From the NCBI RefSeq assembly GCF_003584165.1, contig NZ_QXFJ01000030.1, forward strand, positions 620,001 to 684,000: a stretch of 64,000 nt of DNA. Reading direction: 5' to 3'. The notes beneath the pieces are model-generated. The model searched no databases, was not told the DNA's origin, and saw nothing but the letters and a program-made list of their open reading frames with translations. The position numbers and the translations under genes were made by a program. Of the stretch, positions 1 to 8,792 are shown piece after piece. Source of the DNA: Flagellimonas aequoris (GTDB taxonomy: Bacteria > Bacteroidota > Bacteroidia > Flavobacteriales > Flavobacteriaceae). Each line of letters starts with the position of its first letter. Positions within the stretch are counted from its first letter, which is position 1.

Positions 1-1
1 G

Positions 2-418
2 GATATTCCCACGGATTGGACATCTCCTGTGGATTTTAGGAACGGGACAGTGCACATCCGTATCCATGTTTTGGAAAAACCACCGGGCAAGGAACCAACA
101 AAATGGACACTTTGCTATATTCCCAACCATGGCCAGGGTAATGGGTATGGCTGTACTTCCACGGATCTTTATTTGGATGAAGGGGTTTATGAAAAAGATG
201 TCCCGATGACGGAATTCTGGGAAAATGAATCCATTATTTGGTCGGAAGGCATCAAACAGATGGATTTGGTCATCAAGGATGACAGTGGCGGGCAAGGGCA
301 TGCCCACAAGCGGGAAGATTTTGAAAAGTTCTTTCCTACCAAGGTACGGATTACCATGGTTCAGGTGGCCAAGGGAGCAACCTATGACCCTTCTCTGGTG
401 CCGAATCTTGATCAGTGA
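2..418 (+). CDS. Unknown protein, 3' part only (truncated by window start)
   Basis: The reading frame is open from base 2 to a stop at 416-418, giving the last 138 residues of a longer protein; the GTG at 29 is not needed as a start because the frame continues upstream. The fragment is rich in Trp, Gly and acidic residues (for example CYIPNHGQGNGYGC, then EFWENESIIWSEG) and has no membrane segment. It reads like a beta-rich domain of a secreted or carbohydrate-active protein, but I do not recognise the family. Downstream is about 200 bp without a gene, containing a stretch near 467-493 (CATTCTGAGTCTGGTGAAG) that resembles dispersed palindromic repeats of Flavobacteria. Confidence 0.6.
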   Translation, partial: DIPTDWTSPVDFRNGTVHIRIHVLEKPPGKEPTKWTLCYIPNHGQGNGYGCTSTDLYLDEGVYEKDVPMTEFWENESIIWSEGIKQMDLVIKDDSGGQGHAHKREDFEKFFPTKVRITMVQVAKGATYDPSLVPNLDQ

Positions 419-627
419 AATGAACAATAACCAATGTACAATGAGCAGTTGGTAATTGTCAACATGATCATTCTGAGTCTGGTGAAGAATCTTTACAAAC
501 ACATTAATAAATAGATTAAAAAAGAATCCAATAGTAAACAGTCCCCATATCGTGAAAGAGAATCAAAAAATATTGATGGAACGTAAGAGTCAAAAAAAGA
601 ATTTCGCTCAATATTAATAGTTAACAA

Positions 628-1278
628 ATGATTGCAAATCTTAAGGAATTCATCAAGAATAAAGAAACGGACAAAATCCTGAACTTGATCAAAGAAACCC
701 CCGAGGTTTTGGGTCAACAGGATGAAAGCGGGACATCAGGACTGCTGATGATTGCTTATAGTGGTATGCCAGATGTTTTTGAAACGGCAAAAACCCTCAA
801 GAAAACATTTGCGTTTCATGAAGCCATTGTCTGTGGGAAAGTGGAACGGGTTAAAGAATTGCTCCATAATACCCCAAGCTTTATAAACCAATATTCCAAC
901 GATGGTTTTACACCGGTCTCCTTGGCTGCCTTTTTTGATCAAATAGAAATTGCCAAATGGTTGCTTGAACAAGGTGCGGACCCAAATCTTCATGCGACCA
1001 ATCCTTCCAAGGTAAATGCGTTACATGCCGCTGTGGCCAAGGAAAATGTTGAGTTGTGTCAATTGCTGATTGCAAAAGGTGCAGACATCAATGCCCCGCA
1101 AATGCAAAATGTTACGGCCTTGCACTCTGCGGCGCATCGGGGGAATTTGGAACTCGTAAAATTATTGGTGCAACAGGGTGCCGATATCGACCTGAAAATG
1201 GATAATGGCGATACGGCCCTTAGCATTGTGAAACGGGATGGGCATAAGGAAGTTGCCGCCTATCTGGAAGAAAGGTAG
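628..1278 (+). CDS. Ankyrin repeat protein
   Basis: 216 residues with four or five ankyrin repeats. The clearest units are at about residues 95-125 (DGFTPVSLAAFFDQIEIAKW, then LLEQGADPN), 130-160 (NALHAAVAKENVELCQLLIA, then KGADIN) and 163-193 (NVTALHSAAHRGNLELVKLL, then VQQGADID), each with the TALH/LLxxGAD pattern. The N-terminal 60 residues are a weaker helical repeat (IANLKEFIKNKETDKILNLI). There is no signal peptide, so it is probably a cytoplasmic protein-binding scaffold; the partner cannot be told from sequence. It is transcribed towards the glycosyltransferase gene, with 7 bp between the two stops. Confidence 0.85.
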   Translation: MIANLKEFIKNKETDKILNLIKETPEVLGQQDESGTSGLLMIAYSGMPDVFETAKTLKKTFAFHEAIVCGKVERVKELLHNTPSFINQYSNDGFTPVSLAAFFDQIEIAKWLLEQGADPNLHATNPSKVNALHAAVAKENVELCQLLIAKGADINAPQMQNVTALHSAAHRGNLELVKLLVQQGADIDLKMDNGDTALSIVKRDGHKEVAAYLEER

Positions 1279-1285
1279 CCAGGAA

Positions 1286-2536
1286 TCAGCCTTGATGCCC
1301 GTTTTTGGCCTCGATCCATTTGGCCATGTATTTGGTACTGTTCAAGGTTTGGTGCTGCAATAGCCTCCCTATAAAGTTTTGCTCCCGATGTGCATCCAAA
1401 TTTTCACCTATTTTCACTATTGATCGAGCTAGACGATCATGAAGTTTTTCCTTATCAAAATATGTGTGGAGTAAGTTGATTCCATTGTGCTGAGCTTGTT
1501 CCCAAAGTTTCCTTTGCTGATAGAGCTCCACGACTGCATGGGCAAAAGTGTCCCATTCATCTGAAATGGCGCCGTTCCAAGGCAAATCCCCATGCATTCC
1601 TTCTGCACCAATAGATGTGGTAACACTGGGGGTTCCATTTTTCATGGCTTCCAGTAATTTTCCTTTGATACCGGCACCAAACTGTATGGGGGCTAATAAA
1701 ACTCTGGAGTTCTGCAAGGCTTCATCAAGGTTTTCCACCCAATCTTTAATATGGAACCCTTGTTTCGGTGCATGCATTTCCTGTATCATTTGAGGCAAGT
1801 AAGCCCCATAGATATGGATTTCGGCATTGGGTAACTGGTTTCGGATGAGGGGCCAGATTTCTTTTTTCAAGATTTTGATAGCGTCTACATTTGGGGCATG
1901 TTTACCATTGCCCACTGTGATAAAATGCTGTCTTTCATCAAAACTGGGCCATTCTTTTATGTTTTTGGCCGTTGGTACTTCCAGCATCAGTGGTAAATGT
2001 AACAGCAAGCCTTGGGGTACTTGAAGTTGCTCCTGCAAAATTCCCATCTCAAAAGTGGAAACCATCAACGATACATCGCAACGATAGATACTGGCAACTT
2101 CCCTCAAGGTCAAAGGATGGGTTTTCCATTGCCCTATATTGAATTCCACTTCATCTTTTATTGCCTCTTCCCTAGCCTTTCGCAAGGAATGCAAATCCTC
2201 TGTGTTCAATATCCGAATGGCTTGAGGGGCAAATTCGACCACCCGCCAACCAAATTGTTCTTCCACCATAAAACGGTCAAAAAGAACCAAATCCGGATTC
2301 AAATTTTCAATAAAAGCATCGAAACTGGGATGATTGAGTTGAATGAATTCCTCCTTTACTCCTATCTCAGAAAGGCTCTTGCTATACTCAGTTTTGCTTG
2401 CAGTGCAAGCGAAGGATACTTGGTAACCAAAGCTCAAAAAAGCTTCCAACAGTTGGAGCATTCTCCCTCCGGCGGCTGTGGTGTTGGGTTCTGGCCACAC
2501 ATGGCCGATCACTAAAAGCTTTTTGGTCATATTCAA
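1286..2536 (-). CDS. Glycosyltransferase, family 1/4-like
   Basis: 416 residues with a two-Rossmann GT-B layout. The N-terminal half starts KKLLVIGHVWPEPNTTAAGG, where the Gly-rich loop after the first strand fits a group 1/4 transferase. The C-terminal half carries the donor-site region (LAPIQFGAGIKGKLLEAMKN then GTPSVTTSIGAEG), the usual E-x7-G/P sugar-nucleotide motif. It should transfer a sugar from a nucleotide donor to a surface polysaccharide or glycolipid; the acceptor is unknown. No other glycan genes are next to it, so it stands alone here. Start may be the ATG 6 bp further in (MTKK). Confidence 0.8.
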   Translation of the reverse strand: MNMTKKLLVIGHVWPEPNTTAAGGRMLQLLEAFLSFGYQVSFACTASKTEYSKSLSEIGVKEEFIQLNHPSFDAFIENLNPDLVLFDRFMVEEQFGWRVVEFAPQAIRILNTEDLHSLRKAREEAIKDEVEFNIGQWKTHPLTLREVASIYRCDVSLMVSTFEMGILQEQLQVPQGLLLHLPLMLEVPTAKNIKEWPSFDERQHFITVGNGKHAPNVDAIKILKKEIWPLIRNQLPNAEIHIYGAYLPQMIQEMHAPKQGFHIKDWVENLDEALQNSRVLLAPIQFGAGIKGKLLEAMKNGTPSVTTSIGAEGMHGDLPWNGAISDEWDTFAHAVVELYQQRKLWEQAQHNGINLLHTYFDKEKLHDRLARSIVKIGENLDAHREQNFIGRLLQHQTLNSTKYMAKWIEAKNGHQG

Positions 2537-2638
2537 GTCAACTTAGGGGAATCAAGACTCAGGAAACAAAATCCAACCATTAACAATCAACAGTGAACAA
2601 TCCCGTGATCTAATAATCCAACCAGCCAGCAATTCAAA

Positions 2639-4150
2639 TTACATCCGCATGGCAAATTTCTTGGAAATACTGGAGCGCAGCTTACGTTCGTAATCCTCTT
2701 CCAACCACTCTTTGTAGTTTTTGGTGTTGTTCATGATGCAATAGGAATATTGCTTAACCCTATAGGCAATCTCTTCTTTGAGTTCCTTGGCCAAGATCCG
2801 GGCATCAAACACATCCTCACTGTTTTCCACACAAATCTGGGCATGTTGTTCTATGCTAAGTTCCAAGACCAGCTTGGATTTTTTTCCTTCGGCGAATATC
2901 TTTTTGTACTCTTCCTTGACATCAAAGGTAATGTTGTCCGATTTGCTGAACTTGGCTTTGAGTTCTTCGGGCATTTCATACACAAAGTCTCGTTCAATTT
3001 CCTCATCATTTTTGATGTTCTCCAAATAAAAATCTGGGAAATGGAAAATCTCCTGCCAATCCACGGCAGCATCCCAAGGGCCAAAACGGGCAAGGTTGTT
3101 TCCCATATCGATGACGTTGAATTCATCTTTTCCGGGAATGATCCTAGAGCCCCGGCCGATCATTTGAAAATATAGGGTAAGCGATCTGGTCGCTCGATTC
3201 AGGATAATGGATTTTACAGAAGGTTCGTCAAAACCAGTGGTCAGGATACTTACCGAGGTAAGAATAGCGTCGGGTGTCTCGGCGAACCAATCCAAGATAT
3301 CCCTTCGTTCGGTGGCCGTGTTCTTATTGTCCAAGTGCCGGATATTGTACCCGGCCTTTTTGAAGGTTTCATACACGTACAAAGACGTATTGATACCATT
3401 GTTGAAGATCAACGTTTTGGTTCCCCTCGCAATTTCCTCATAAGCGGACAATAGTTTGCCCAACATGCTGTGGTTGCCATAAAACTCATCCGAAGATTTT
3501 ACCGTGTAGTCCCCATGGATTCCCAATTTTAGGGTCTTGAGGCTAACATCATAGTTATACAGGTTGGCCTTGGCCAAAAACTGTTTATCTATCAACGATT
3601 TTATGGACTCCCCAATGATCAGGTGCTTATAATGATCCTTCATGGGAAGTTTAATGTTGGAACTCAATGGCGTGGCCGTTACTCCCAGGATAGTGGCGTG
3701 TTCAAAATATTTGAACAACTTACGGAACGAGTTGTAATGGGCCTCATCGATAATGACCAGCCCTATGTTCTTTATGCTTACCTTTTCTTCCTGCAATCGG
3801 TTGTTCAAGGTTTCCACCATGGCCACAAAACACATATAGTCATCTTGGTCGTACAGTTCTTTCACCTCACTGTTGATGACTTTGTTGGGCACCCCGAATC
3901 CGTGAAGCATATCCGAGGTCTGTTTGCTCAGCTCTATGCGGTGCGTCAGGACCATAACCTTTTTCCCTGTCTGGTTGATGAACCTACGGGTAATCTCGGA
4001 AAACACGACGGTTTTTCCCCCTCCTGTCGGCAATTGGTACAAGATATTGGTACCCTGTGGTAGGTCGTCCAAATGCTTAAAGATCTTTCTAAGATCTTCT
4101 TGCTGGTAATCGTATAGGGTTTTCTTGTGATTTTTTCTGTTTACCTCCAA
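2639..4150 (-). CDS. DEAD/DEAH-box helicase, superfamily 2
   Basis: 503 residues. Walker A is TGGGKT at about residues 43-48, Walker B is DEAH (VIIDEAHYNSF) near 135, motif III is TATP near 158, and motif VI is QMIGRGSRIIPG near 330, so both RecA-like lobes are present. The N-terminus (LYDYQQEDLRKIFKHL) is the Q-motif region of the type found in SSL2/RAD25-like DNA-dependent ATPases. No nuclease or methylase neighbour is present, so a restriction role is not supported. It is probably a DNA or RNA remodelling ATPase. The 240 bp between its start and rpoD would hold divergent promoters. Confidence 0.85.
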   Translation of the reverse strand: MEVNRKNHKKTLYDYQQEDLRKIFKHLDDLPQGTNILYQLPTGGGKTVVFSEITRRFINQTGKKVMVLTHRIELSKQTSDMLHGFGVPNKVINSEVKELYDQDDYMCFVAMVETLNNRLQEEKVSIKNIGLVIIDEAHYNSFRKLFKYFEHATILGVTATPLSSNIKLPMKDHYKHLIIGESIKSLIDKQFLAKANLYNYDVSLKTLKLGIHGDYTVKSSDEFYGNHSMLGKLLSAYEEIARGTKTLIFNNGINTSLYVYETFKKAGYNIRHLDNKNTATERRDILDWFAETPDAILTSVSILTTGFDEPSVKSIILNRATRSLTLYFQMIGRGSRIIPGKDEFNVIDMGNNLARFGPWDAAVDWQEIFHFPDFYLENIKNDEEIERDFVYEMPEELKAKFSKSDNITFDVKEEYKKIFAEGKKSKLVLELSIEQHAQICVENSEDVFDARILAKELKEEIAYRVKQYSYCIMNNTKNYKEWLEEDYERKLRSSISKKFAMRM

Positions 4151-4392
4151 AAGAAAATGGTTATGGGTTTCAAATTAAAAAACCCTACAAAATTAGGAGT
4201 TTTTTGGGCTTGTGGGAAGAGGTGCGCATGGTTTTCTATCAAGATACTATCAACAATTGGAGTTTAACAGAATTTTTTATGGATTATGCATTTTGACTCA
4301 TAACATTTTGATAAGAATAACATTTTCCACTTGGAATTCTACCCGTAAAAACGTATAATGAAAGCTTGTAACACCATGAAACCATTTATCGA

Positions 4393-5256
4393 ATGAGGCA
4401 GTTAAAAATCATCAAGCAGGTCACCAATCGCGAATCCAAATCCCTTGACAAGTATCTTCAGGACATCAGTAAAATTGATTTGATCACGGCTCAGGAGGAA
4501 GTGGAACTCGCGCAAAAGATCAGGGCCGGTGACCAAGCTGCTTTGGAAAAGCTCACTAATGCCAACCTTAGGTTTGTGGTCTCGGTGGCCAAGCAGTACC
4601 AGAACCAAGGGCTTAAACTGCCCGATTTGATCAATGAGGGCAATGTAGGTCTGGTAAAAGCGGCCAAACGTTTTGATGAGACCAGGGGATTCAAGTTCAT
4701 CTCCTATGCGGTGTGGTGGATCAGGCAATCCATTCTTCAAGCATTGGCGGAACAATCAAGGGTTGTTCGTCTACCCTTGAACAAAATAGGGTCCATCAAC
4801 AAAATAAAAAAGACCTTTTCCTATTTGGAACAAGCGCATGAGCGGCCACCATCCCCAGAGGAAATCGCCAAAGAATTGGACATGACGGTCACCGAGGTTA
4901 AACAATCGCTTCGGAACACGGGAAGACATGTTTCCATGGATGCACCTTTAAAAGAAGGAGAAACCTCTAATTTATATGACGTGCTCAGAGCTGGGGACTC
5001 CCCAAAACCCGATAAAGGACTGATGCACCAATCCCTCTACACGGAAATCAACCGGGCCTTGGATACTTTGTCCCCAAGGGAAGCCGATGTGGTAAGACTG
5101 TATTATGGTATCGGCAACCAGCCCTCCATGACCTTGGAAGAGATTGGAAGCACTTTTGACCTTACGCGGGAACGTGTACGGCAGATCAGGGAGAAGGCCA
5201 TCAGAAAGTTGCGCCATACCTCAAAAAGCAAGATCCTGAAATCCTATTTGGGATAA
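4393..5256 (+). CDS. rpoD: RNA polymerase primary sigma factor (RpoD/SigA, Bacteroidota type)
   Basis: 287 residues, the short form usual in Bacteroidota, which lacks the long region 1.1 of proteobacterial RpoD. Region 1.2 starts about residue 17 ([20 protein letters not shown]). Region 2 includes [20 protein letters not shown] and the -7 binding part [15 protein letters not shown]. Region 3 includes [20 protein letters not shown], and region 4.2 has the helix-turn-helix [20 protein letters not shown]. It directs RNA polymerase to promoters with a TTG at about -33 and TAnnTTTG at about -7, which is the motif used below to call promoters. A strong hairpin follows the stop. Confidence 0.96.
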   Translation: MRQLKIIKQVTNRESKSLDKYLQDISKIDLITAQEEVELAQKIRAGDQAALEKLTNANLRFVVSVAKQYQNQGLKLPDLINEGNVGLVKAAKRFDETRGFKFISYAVWWIRQSILQALAEQSRVVRLPLNKIGSINKIKKTFSYLEQAHERPPSPEEIAKELDMTVTEVKQSLRNTGRHVSMDAPLKEGETSNLYDVLRAGDSPKPDKGLMHQSLYTEINRALDTLSPREADVVRLYYGIGNQPSMTLEEIGSTFDLTRERVRQIREKAIRKLRHTSKSKILKSYLG

Positions 5257-5266
5257 ATACTGAAAA

Positions 5267-5300
5267 TGGAAAAGGGGATGTTTTTACATCCCCTTTTCCA
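5267..5300 (+). terminator. Hairpin terminator behind rpoD
   Basis: A perfect 14-bp stem (5267-5280 with 5287-5300, TGGAAAAGGGGATG and its complement) with loop TTTTTA starts 11 bp after the rpoD stop. There is no long T-run afterwards, so it could act as a hairpin or dual-direction stop also used by the small minus-strand ORFs that converge on it. Confidence 0.75.
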
Positions 5301-5321
5301 TGATATTCACTTAAACACTAA

Positions 5322-5423
5322 TTATGGGTGACTCAACAGGTTGATATCAAAATCTGTAAGCATTTCGTTCAAATCTTGAATAAAGTTTAAGTACGCTGTG
5401 TTTTCTTGGTTAAAATTTTTCAT
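5322..5423 (-). CDS. 33-residue microprotein, paralogue of the next
   Basis: A short ORF starting MKNFNQENTAYLNFIQDLNE and ending LLSHP. It shares the pattern YL-x-F-[IL]-Q-[DE]-LNE-[IM]-L with the ORF immediately upstream on the same strand (5451-5549). Two unrelated reading frames would not be expected to share this, so I read the pair as real tandem duplicates. The peptide is acidic and amphipathic, has no signal or membrane segment, and has no family I recognise. It lies directly behind the rpoD terminator and points towards it. The start ATG at 5423 is the only one in frame before the shared motif. Confidence 0.5.
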   Translation of the reverse strand: MKNFNQENTAYLNFIQDLNEMLTDFDINLLSHP

Positions 5424-5450
5424 CGAAACAAAATTTGGGGTTTTGGTCAA

Positions 5451-5549
5451 CTATAGGTAATCAAGTTCGGCAAGTTCATTCAAGCTTAGGATTTCGTTCA
5501 GTTCCTGTAGAAATGCCAAATATTCTTCTCCGTAGGTGTCGTATAACAT
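5451..5549 (-). CDS. 32-residue microprotein, paralogue of the previous
   Basis: A short ORF starting MLYDTYGEEYLAFLQELNEI and ending LAELDYL. It aligns with its neighbour over EYLAFLQELNEIL against AYLNFIQDLNEML. The two are separated by 27 bp and would be co-transcribed from the 116-bp space behind the next gene (5666-6019). No Shine-Dalgarno is seen, which is normal in Bacteroidota. Function is unknown; a regulatory or protein-binding micropeptide is possible but not shown. Confidence 0.5.
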   Translation of the reverse strand: MLYDTYGEEYLAFLQELNEILSLNELAELDYL

Positions 5550-5665
5550 TGTAATTTCGGGGTTTTGTTGTTTGGGTATTTCCTATAACGTGAATCTATT
5601 CGAAAGATTATGTCAATACAATTTTTTGTGGTGAAATTCTTACCATAAGTTGTGAAATGAGCATG

Positions 5666-6019
5666 TCAATCAGTATCCAAAATATCCAAGGCCACCTCAA
5701 AGTCCAGATCAGGATCTTTCTTGCTCGGTCTTATGTTGAATTCATCATAAATGAAACATAGTTTCATCGGCAACCTACTCCTTTCGCTTGGCGTTATTAC
5801 TCCAAGTTTGTTTTGCAAGGCTGTTTTGATCTCGAACGCCTTGTTGCTGATTTTAGGGTTCTCGTGTGTCTCCAATTCCGCCAAGAAAGGAATCTCTTTC
5901 TTGTCCCCTACCTCCAACATTTGGTCCAACAGCATCAATCTGCATTCCAAGTCCTTGGCATGTTGAAACAAAGGATAAAATATGCTCTGTAGGTATGCTG
6001 GTAGTTCGGCGTTTGTCAC
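5666..6019 (-). CDS. Unknown 117-residue protein
   Basis: A soluble, mostly helical protein (starts MTNAELPAYLQSIFYPLFQH, ends LDFEVALDILDTD) with no signal peptide. The middle (KEIPFLAELETHENPKISNK) resembles one helical-repeat hairpin, but one unit is too little to assign a repeat family. It begins 12 bp after the end of the 257-residue gene upstream on the same strand, so the two are very likely one operon and may act together. I do not recognise the family. Confidence 0.7.
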   Translation of the reverse strand: MTNAELPAYLQSIFYPLFQHAKDLECRLMLLDQMLEVGDKKEIPFLAELETHENPKISNKAFEIKTALQNKLGVITPSERSRLPMKLCFIYDEFNIRPSKKDPDLDFEVALDILDTD

Positions 6020-6031
6020 GGTATTGGTTTT

Positions 6032-6805
6032 TTACATCGTTCTGAAAAGTTCCATTTCAAAATCCACCTGCTCTTGCACCACAGGGTATTCGGTCACAAA
6101 TTGTTCGTAAAGAAAGGCCAGGTGTTTGGCATCGTTATCGGTTTTGCTCAACAGGGCCATCTGCTGTACGGTTTCCAGCAGATCAAAGGTTTTCATCATC
6201 TTAAGGTTGGGGCCTATTTTTTGGCAGGCCAATTCTAAGGCAGTGAAATCCTCGTTCATCAGGTGTACTTTGGCACTTCCAATGAATTCCAGTACATTTT
6301 GCTTGAACATCCGTACCATTTCCTCCAAGAGTTCCATGCGACCCATACAGTCCTCAAGGACCGGTTTCAGGTTGATCTTGTGTTCAGAATAGCCTGATAC
6401 AAGGCTTTTCTCAATATATTGAAAGTTCGTAGGCATAGTTTCGGAGGTATGTTTTTTTGGATGGATCAGTTCTTGGATCGCTATTCTCAACGTATCCGTC
6501 AGATCCTGTTGTTTTTTGTTCAGAGGGGTATTCTCCAAAGCATCCAACAATTGTAAAAGATGATTATTGGGTTTTGTGGCATCGGATTTTTTTCCAGTGG
6601 GTTCCAAGATGCCCACTCTTTTGTAGATGTTCTCCAGTTGCTTCAGTTCCGATACACCAAATACTTTGTCTTCGAGTCCGTGCTTGAAGACCTCGAACGA
6701 TTTTTTAAGTTCCCCTGCCTCTACAACGCCCAGTTCCTCATAAGAGAAGGAACTTAGTCCTATTTCCAGTTTTTCAAGATAGTTGAGTAATTCCCGTGTT
6801 CCCAA
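6032..6805 (-). CDS. Unknown 257-residue helical protein, possibly a degenerate Hpt-like protein
   Basis: An all-helical soluble protein. The C-terminal 90 residues (ALELACQKIGPNLKMMKTFD, then LLETVQQMALLSK) resemble the four-helix histidine phosphotransfer fold, in which the phosphorylated site normally reads AHKIKP or similar. Here the His position is Gln (CQKIGP), so if the resemblance is real the protein could not accept phosphate. The N-terminal half is helical with no recognised domain. It is the first gene of a two-gene unit with the 117-residue protein and is divergent from the dipeptidase, 126 bp away. The Hpt resemblance is inference from pattern only. Confidence 0.65.
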   Translation of the reverse strand: MGTRELLNYLEKLEIGLSSFSYEELGVVEAGELKKSFEVFKHGLEDKVFGVSELKQLENIYKRVGILEPTGKKSDATKPNNHLLQLLDALENTPLNKKQQDLTDTLRIAIQELIHPKKHTSETMPTNFQYIEKSLVSGYSEHKINLKPVLEDCMGRMELLEEMVRMFKQNVLEFIGSAKVHLMNEDFTALELACQKIGPNLKMMKTFDLLETVQQMALLSKTDNDAKHLAFLYEQFVTEYPVVQEQVDFEMELFRTM

Positions 6806-6931
6806 TTTTAGTATGCAATAATTGTTAATTCACTAAAAATGTCCAATAAAAAGAGGGATTACAATTTATTGTTCCGTAGGATTCGGTTTTTGTTGTCAAA
6901 TTGCTTTATTTGTATGTATAAAAACCGACCA

Positions 6932-8215
6932 ATGAAACATATTTACCTCATCTGTAGCATTCTCCTATTTATTTCTTGCGGAGAAAAAGAACCCAAAAAG
7001 ACCGAAACTTTGGAAGAATTGGCACACAGGATCCATGATTCTGTCATCACTATTGATACCCATGACGACATCAACGTGACCAATTTTACCGACAGTATCA
7101 ACTACACCCAAAACTTGGATACACAAGTAAACCTGCCCAAAATGAAAGAAGGCGGTTTGGATGTCGCCTGGTTTATTGTGTATACCGGACAGGATACCCT
7201 CACTACCGAGGGTTATGCCAAGGCGTCGGAAAATGCCATGGCCAAATTTGATGCCATCCATAGACTTTGCGAGGAGATTGCGCCCGATCAGATCGGGTTG
7301 GCCCTTACCTCGGATGATGTAAGGAAAATAGCCGCATCAGGAAGAAAAGTTGCTATGATCGGTGTGGAAAACGCCTATCCCATCGGCGAGGATCTCTCCA
7401 AAATAGAGGAATACCAAAAAATGGGTGCCCGTTACATGTCCTTGGCCCATAATGGACACAGCCAGTTCAGTGACTCCAATACAGGGGAAAGGGACAGTGT
7501 TTGGCTGTACCATGGTCTAAGTGATTTGGGCAAACAGGCCATTGCAGAATTGAACCGTGTGGGGATCATGATCGATATTTCCCACCCATCAAGGGAAGCC
7601 ATGGTACAAATGATAGAGCTTTCCAAAGCTCCCATCATCGCATCACACTCCTCGGCAAGAGCATTGTGTGATCATAGTCGTAACTTGGATGATGAGCAAC
7701 TGTTGATGATGATGAAGAATGGTGGTGTGGTACAGGCCGTTGCCTTGGGTTCCTATGTAAACGCGGAAAAAAGCGAGGCCCGTTCCGAATATCTTAATGG
7801 AATCAATAAAAAGGTGGCCGATTCTTTGGGTATTGAATGGTACGAAAGGTCCCAATTCAGAAGTTTGACCCCTGAACAACGTGAAACCTTTTTTGAAAAC
7901 TATCAAAAAGTTATGGGCATTGCCGAAGAGCTTGCCAAAAAAGACCCCAATGCCCCACCAGCGGTGAATGTTTCCGATTTCGTGGATCACATAGACCATA
8001 TGGTGAAAATAATGGGAATAGACCATGTAGGCATCAGCTCCGATTTTGATGGAGGTGGTGGCATTGAAGGCTGGTCGGATGCTTCCGAAACCTTTAACGT
8101 AACCTTGGAACTGGTAAAACGTGGCTATACCGAAGAAGAAATCGCCAAAATTTGGGGAGGCAATCTTCTAAGGGTATTGGATGAAGTCCAGGCTATTGCC
8201 AAAACGTTGAACTAG
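6932..8215 (+). CDS. Membrane dipeptidase (peptidase M19), lipoprotein
   Basis: About 427 residues from the ATG at 6932, chosen because it opens a clean lipoprotein signal peptide (MKHIYLICSILLFISCGEKE, lipobox Cys at residue 16); an in-frame ATG at 6839 would add 31 unlikely residues. Zinc-ligand motifs of family M19 are visible: TIDTHDDIN near the N-terminus, the metal-bridging Glu in IGVENAYPIG, and IDISHPSR followed by PIIASHSSARALC. The DHVGISSDFDG motif closes the site. It should cleave dipeptides, perhaps including D-amino-acid peptides from the wall, on the cell-surface or periplasmic side of a membrane. It overlaps the thioesterase gene by 4 bp tail to tail. Confidence 0.9.
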   Translation: MKHIYLICSILLFISCGEKEPKKTETLEELAHRIHDSVITIDTHDDINVTNFTDSINYTQNLDTQVNLPKMKEGGLDVAWFIVYTGQDTLTTEGYAKASENAMAKFDAIHRLCEEIAPDQIGLALTSDDVRKIAASGRKVAMIGVENAYPIGEDLSKIEEYQKMGARYMSLAHNGHSQFSDSNTGERDSVWLYHGLSDLGKQAIAELNRVGIMIDISHPSREAMVQMIELSKAPIIASHSSARALCDHSRNLDDEQLLMMMKNGGVVQAVALGSYVNAEKSEARSEYLNGINKKVADSLGIEWYERSQFRSLTPEQRETFFENYQKVMGIAEELAKKDPNAPPAVNVSDFVDHIDHMVKIMGIDHVGISSDFDGGGGIEGWSDASETFNVTLELVKRGYTEEEIAKIWGGNLLRVLDEVQAIAKTLN

Positions 8216-8622
8216 GCGTTTTCCTCCTTTTCCTTTTTGGCCAAACGGTCCTTAACGTACTCAATTTTTGTTTTACCGTGGGCCTTGGGATTGCCCTTAT
8301 CATCAAGGTTGACCATGATGATATTGTCCACGGTAACAATACTTTCGTGGGTCATCTTATTTCTTACCTCACAATTGAGGGAAATGGAGGTGACCCCGAA
8401 TTTGATGACATCTATACCAATTTCGATGATATCGCCTTCAATGGCGGTGCTCATAAAATTGATTTCGGACATATATTTTGTAACAACTTTCTTGTTCTCC
8501 AACTGAATGATGCTGTACAGGACAGCCTCCTCATCGATCCAGGCAAGGACCTTTCCGCCAAACAGTGTTCCATTGGCGTTCAAATCTTCTGGTTTTACCC
8601 ATTTTCGTGTATGAAATCGCAT
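8212..8622 (-). CDS. Acyl-CoA thioesterase, hotdog fold
   Basis: 136 residues from the ATG opening MRFHTRKWVKPEDLNANGTL; an ATG 27 bp upstream is also in frame. The family core is LNANGTLFGGKVLAWIDEEA, with the hotdog helix and the catalytic Asp/Glu, then a basic Lys-rich C-terminus (KDRLAKKEKEENA) like YciA/BACH thioesterases. It hydrolyses acyl-CoA to free acid and CoA in the cytoplasm. It sits 143 bp downstream of the DUF72 gene on the same strand. Confidence 0.88.
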   Translation of the reverse strand: MRFHTRKWVKPEDLNANGTLFGGKVLAWIDEEAVLYSIIQLENKKVVTKYMSEINFMSTAIEGDIIEIGIDVIKFGVTSISLNCEVRNKMTHESIVTVDNIIMVNLDDKGNPKAHGKTKIEYVKDRLAKKEKEENA

Positions 8623-8792
8623 ATTGAAACTTTTTAAAATACAGGGCAAAGTTACTTCAATACCCAGTAGATTGTTTCACTACTACCCTACTAATTTTGT
8701 GTAATTATCAATTTCAAACAATTCATTACCAAGCACTACGGACTCTGTAATTTTGAAGTAGAAGGATTTTTAAATCCATGAAAATTTGGGCT

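Noticed and set aside
2639..4150. Restriction or defence helicase
   Set aside because: No methylase, nuclease, specificity subunit or known defence partner lies next to it; the neighbours are a glycosyltransferase and rpoD.
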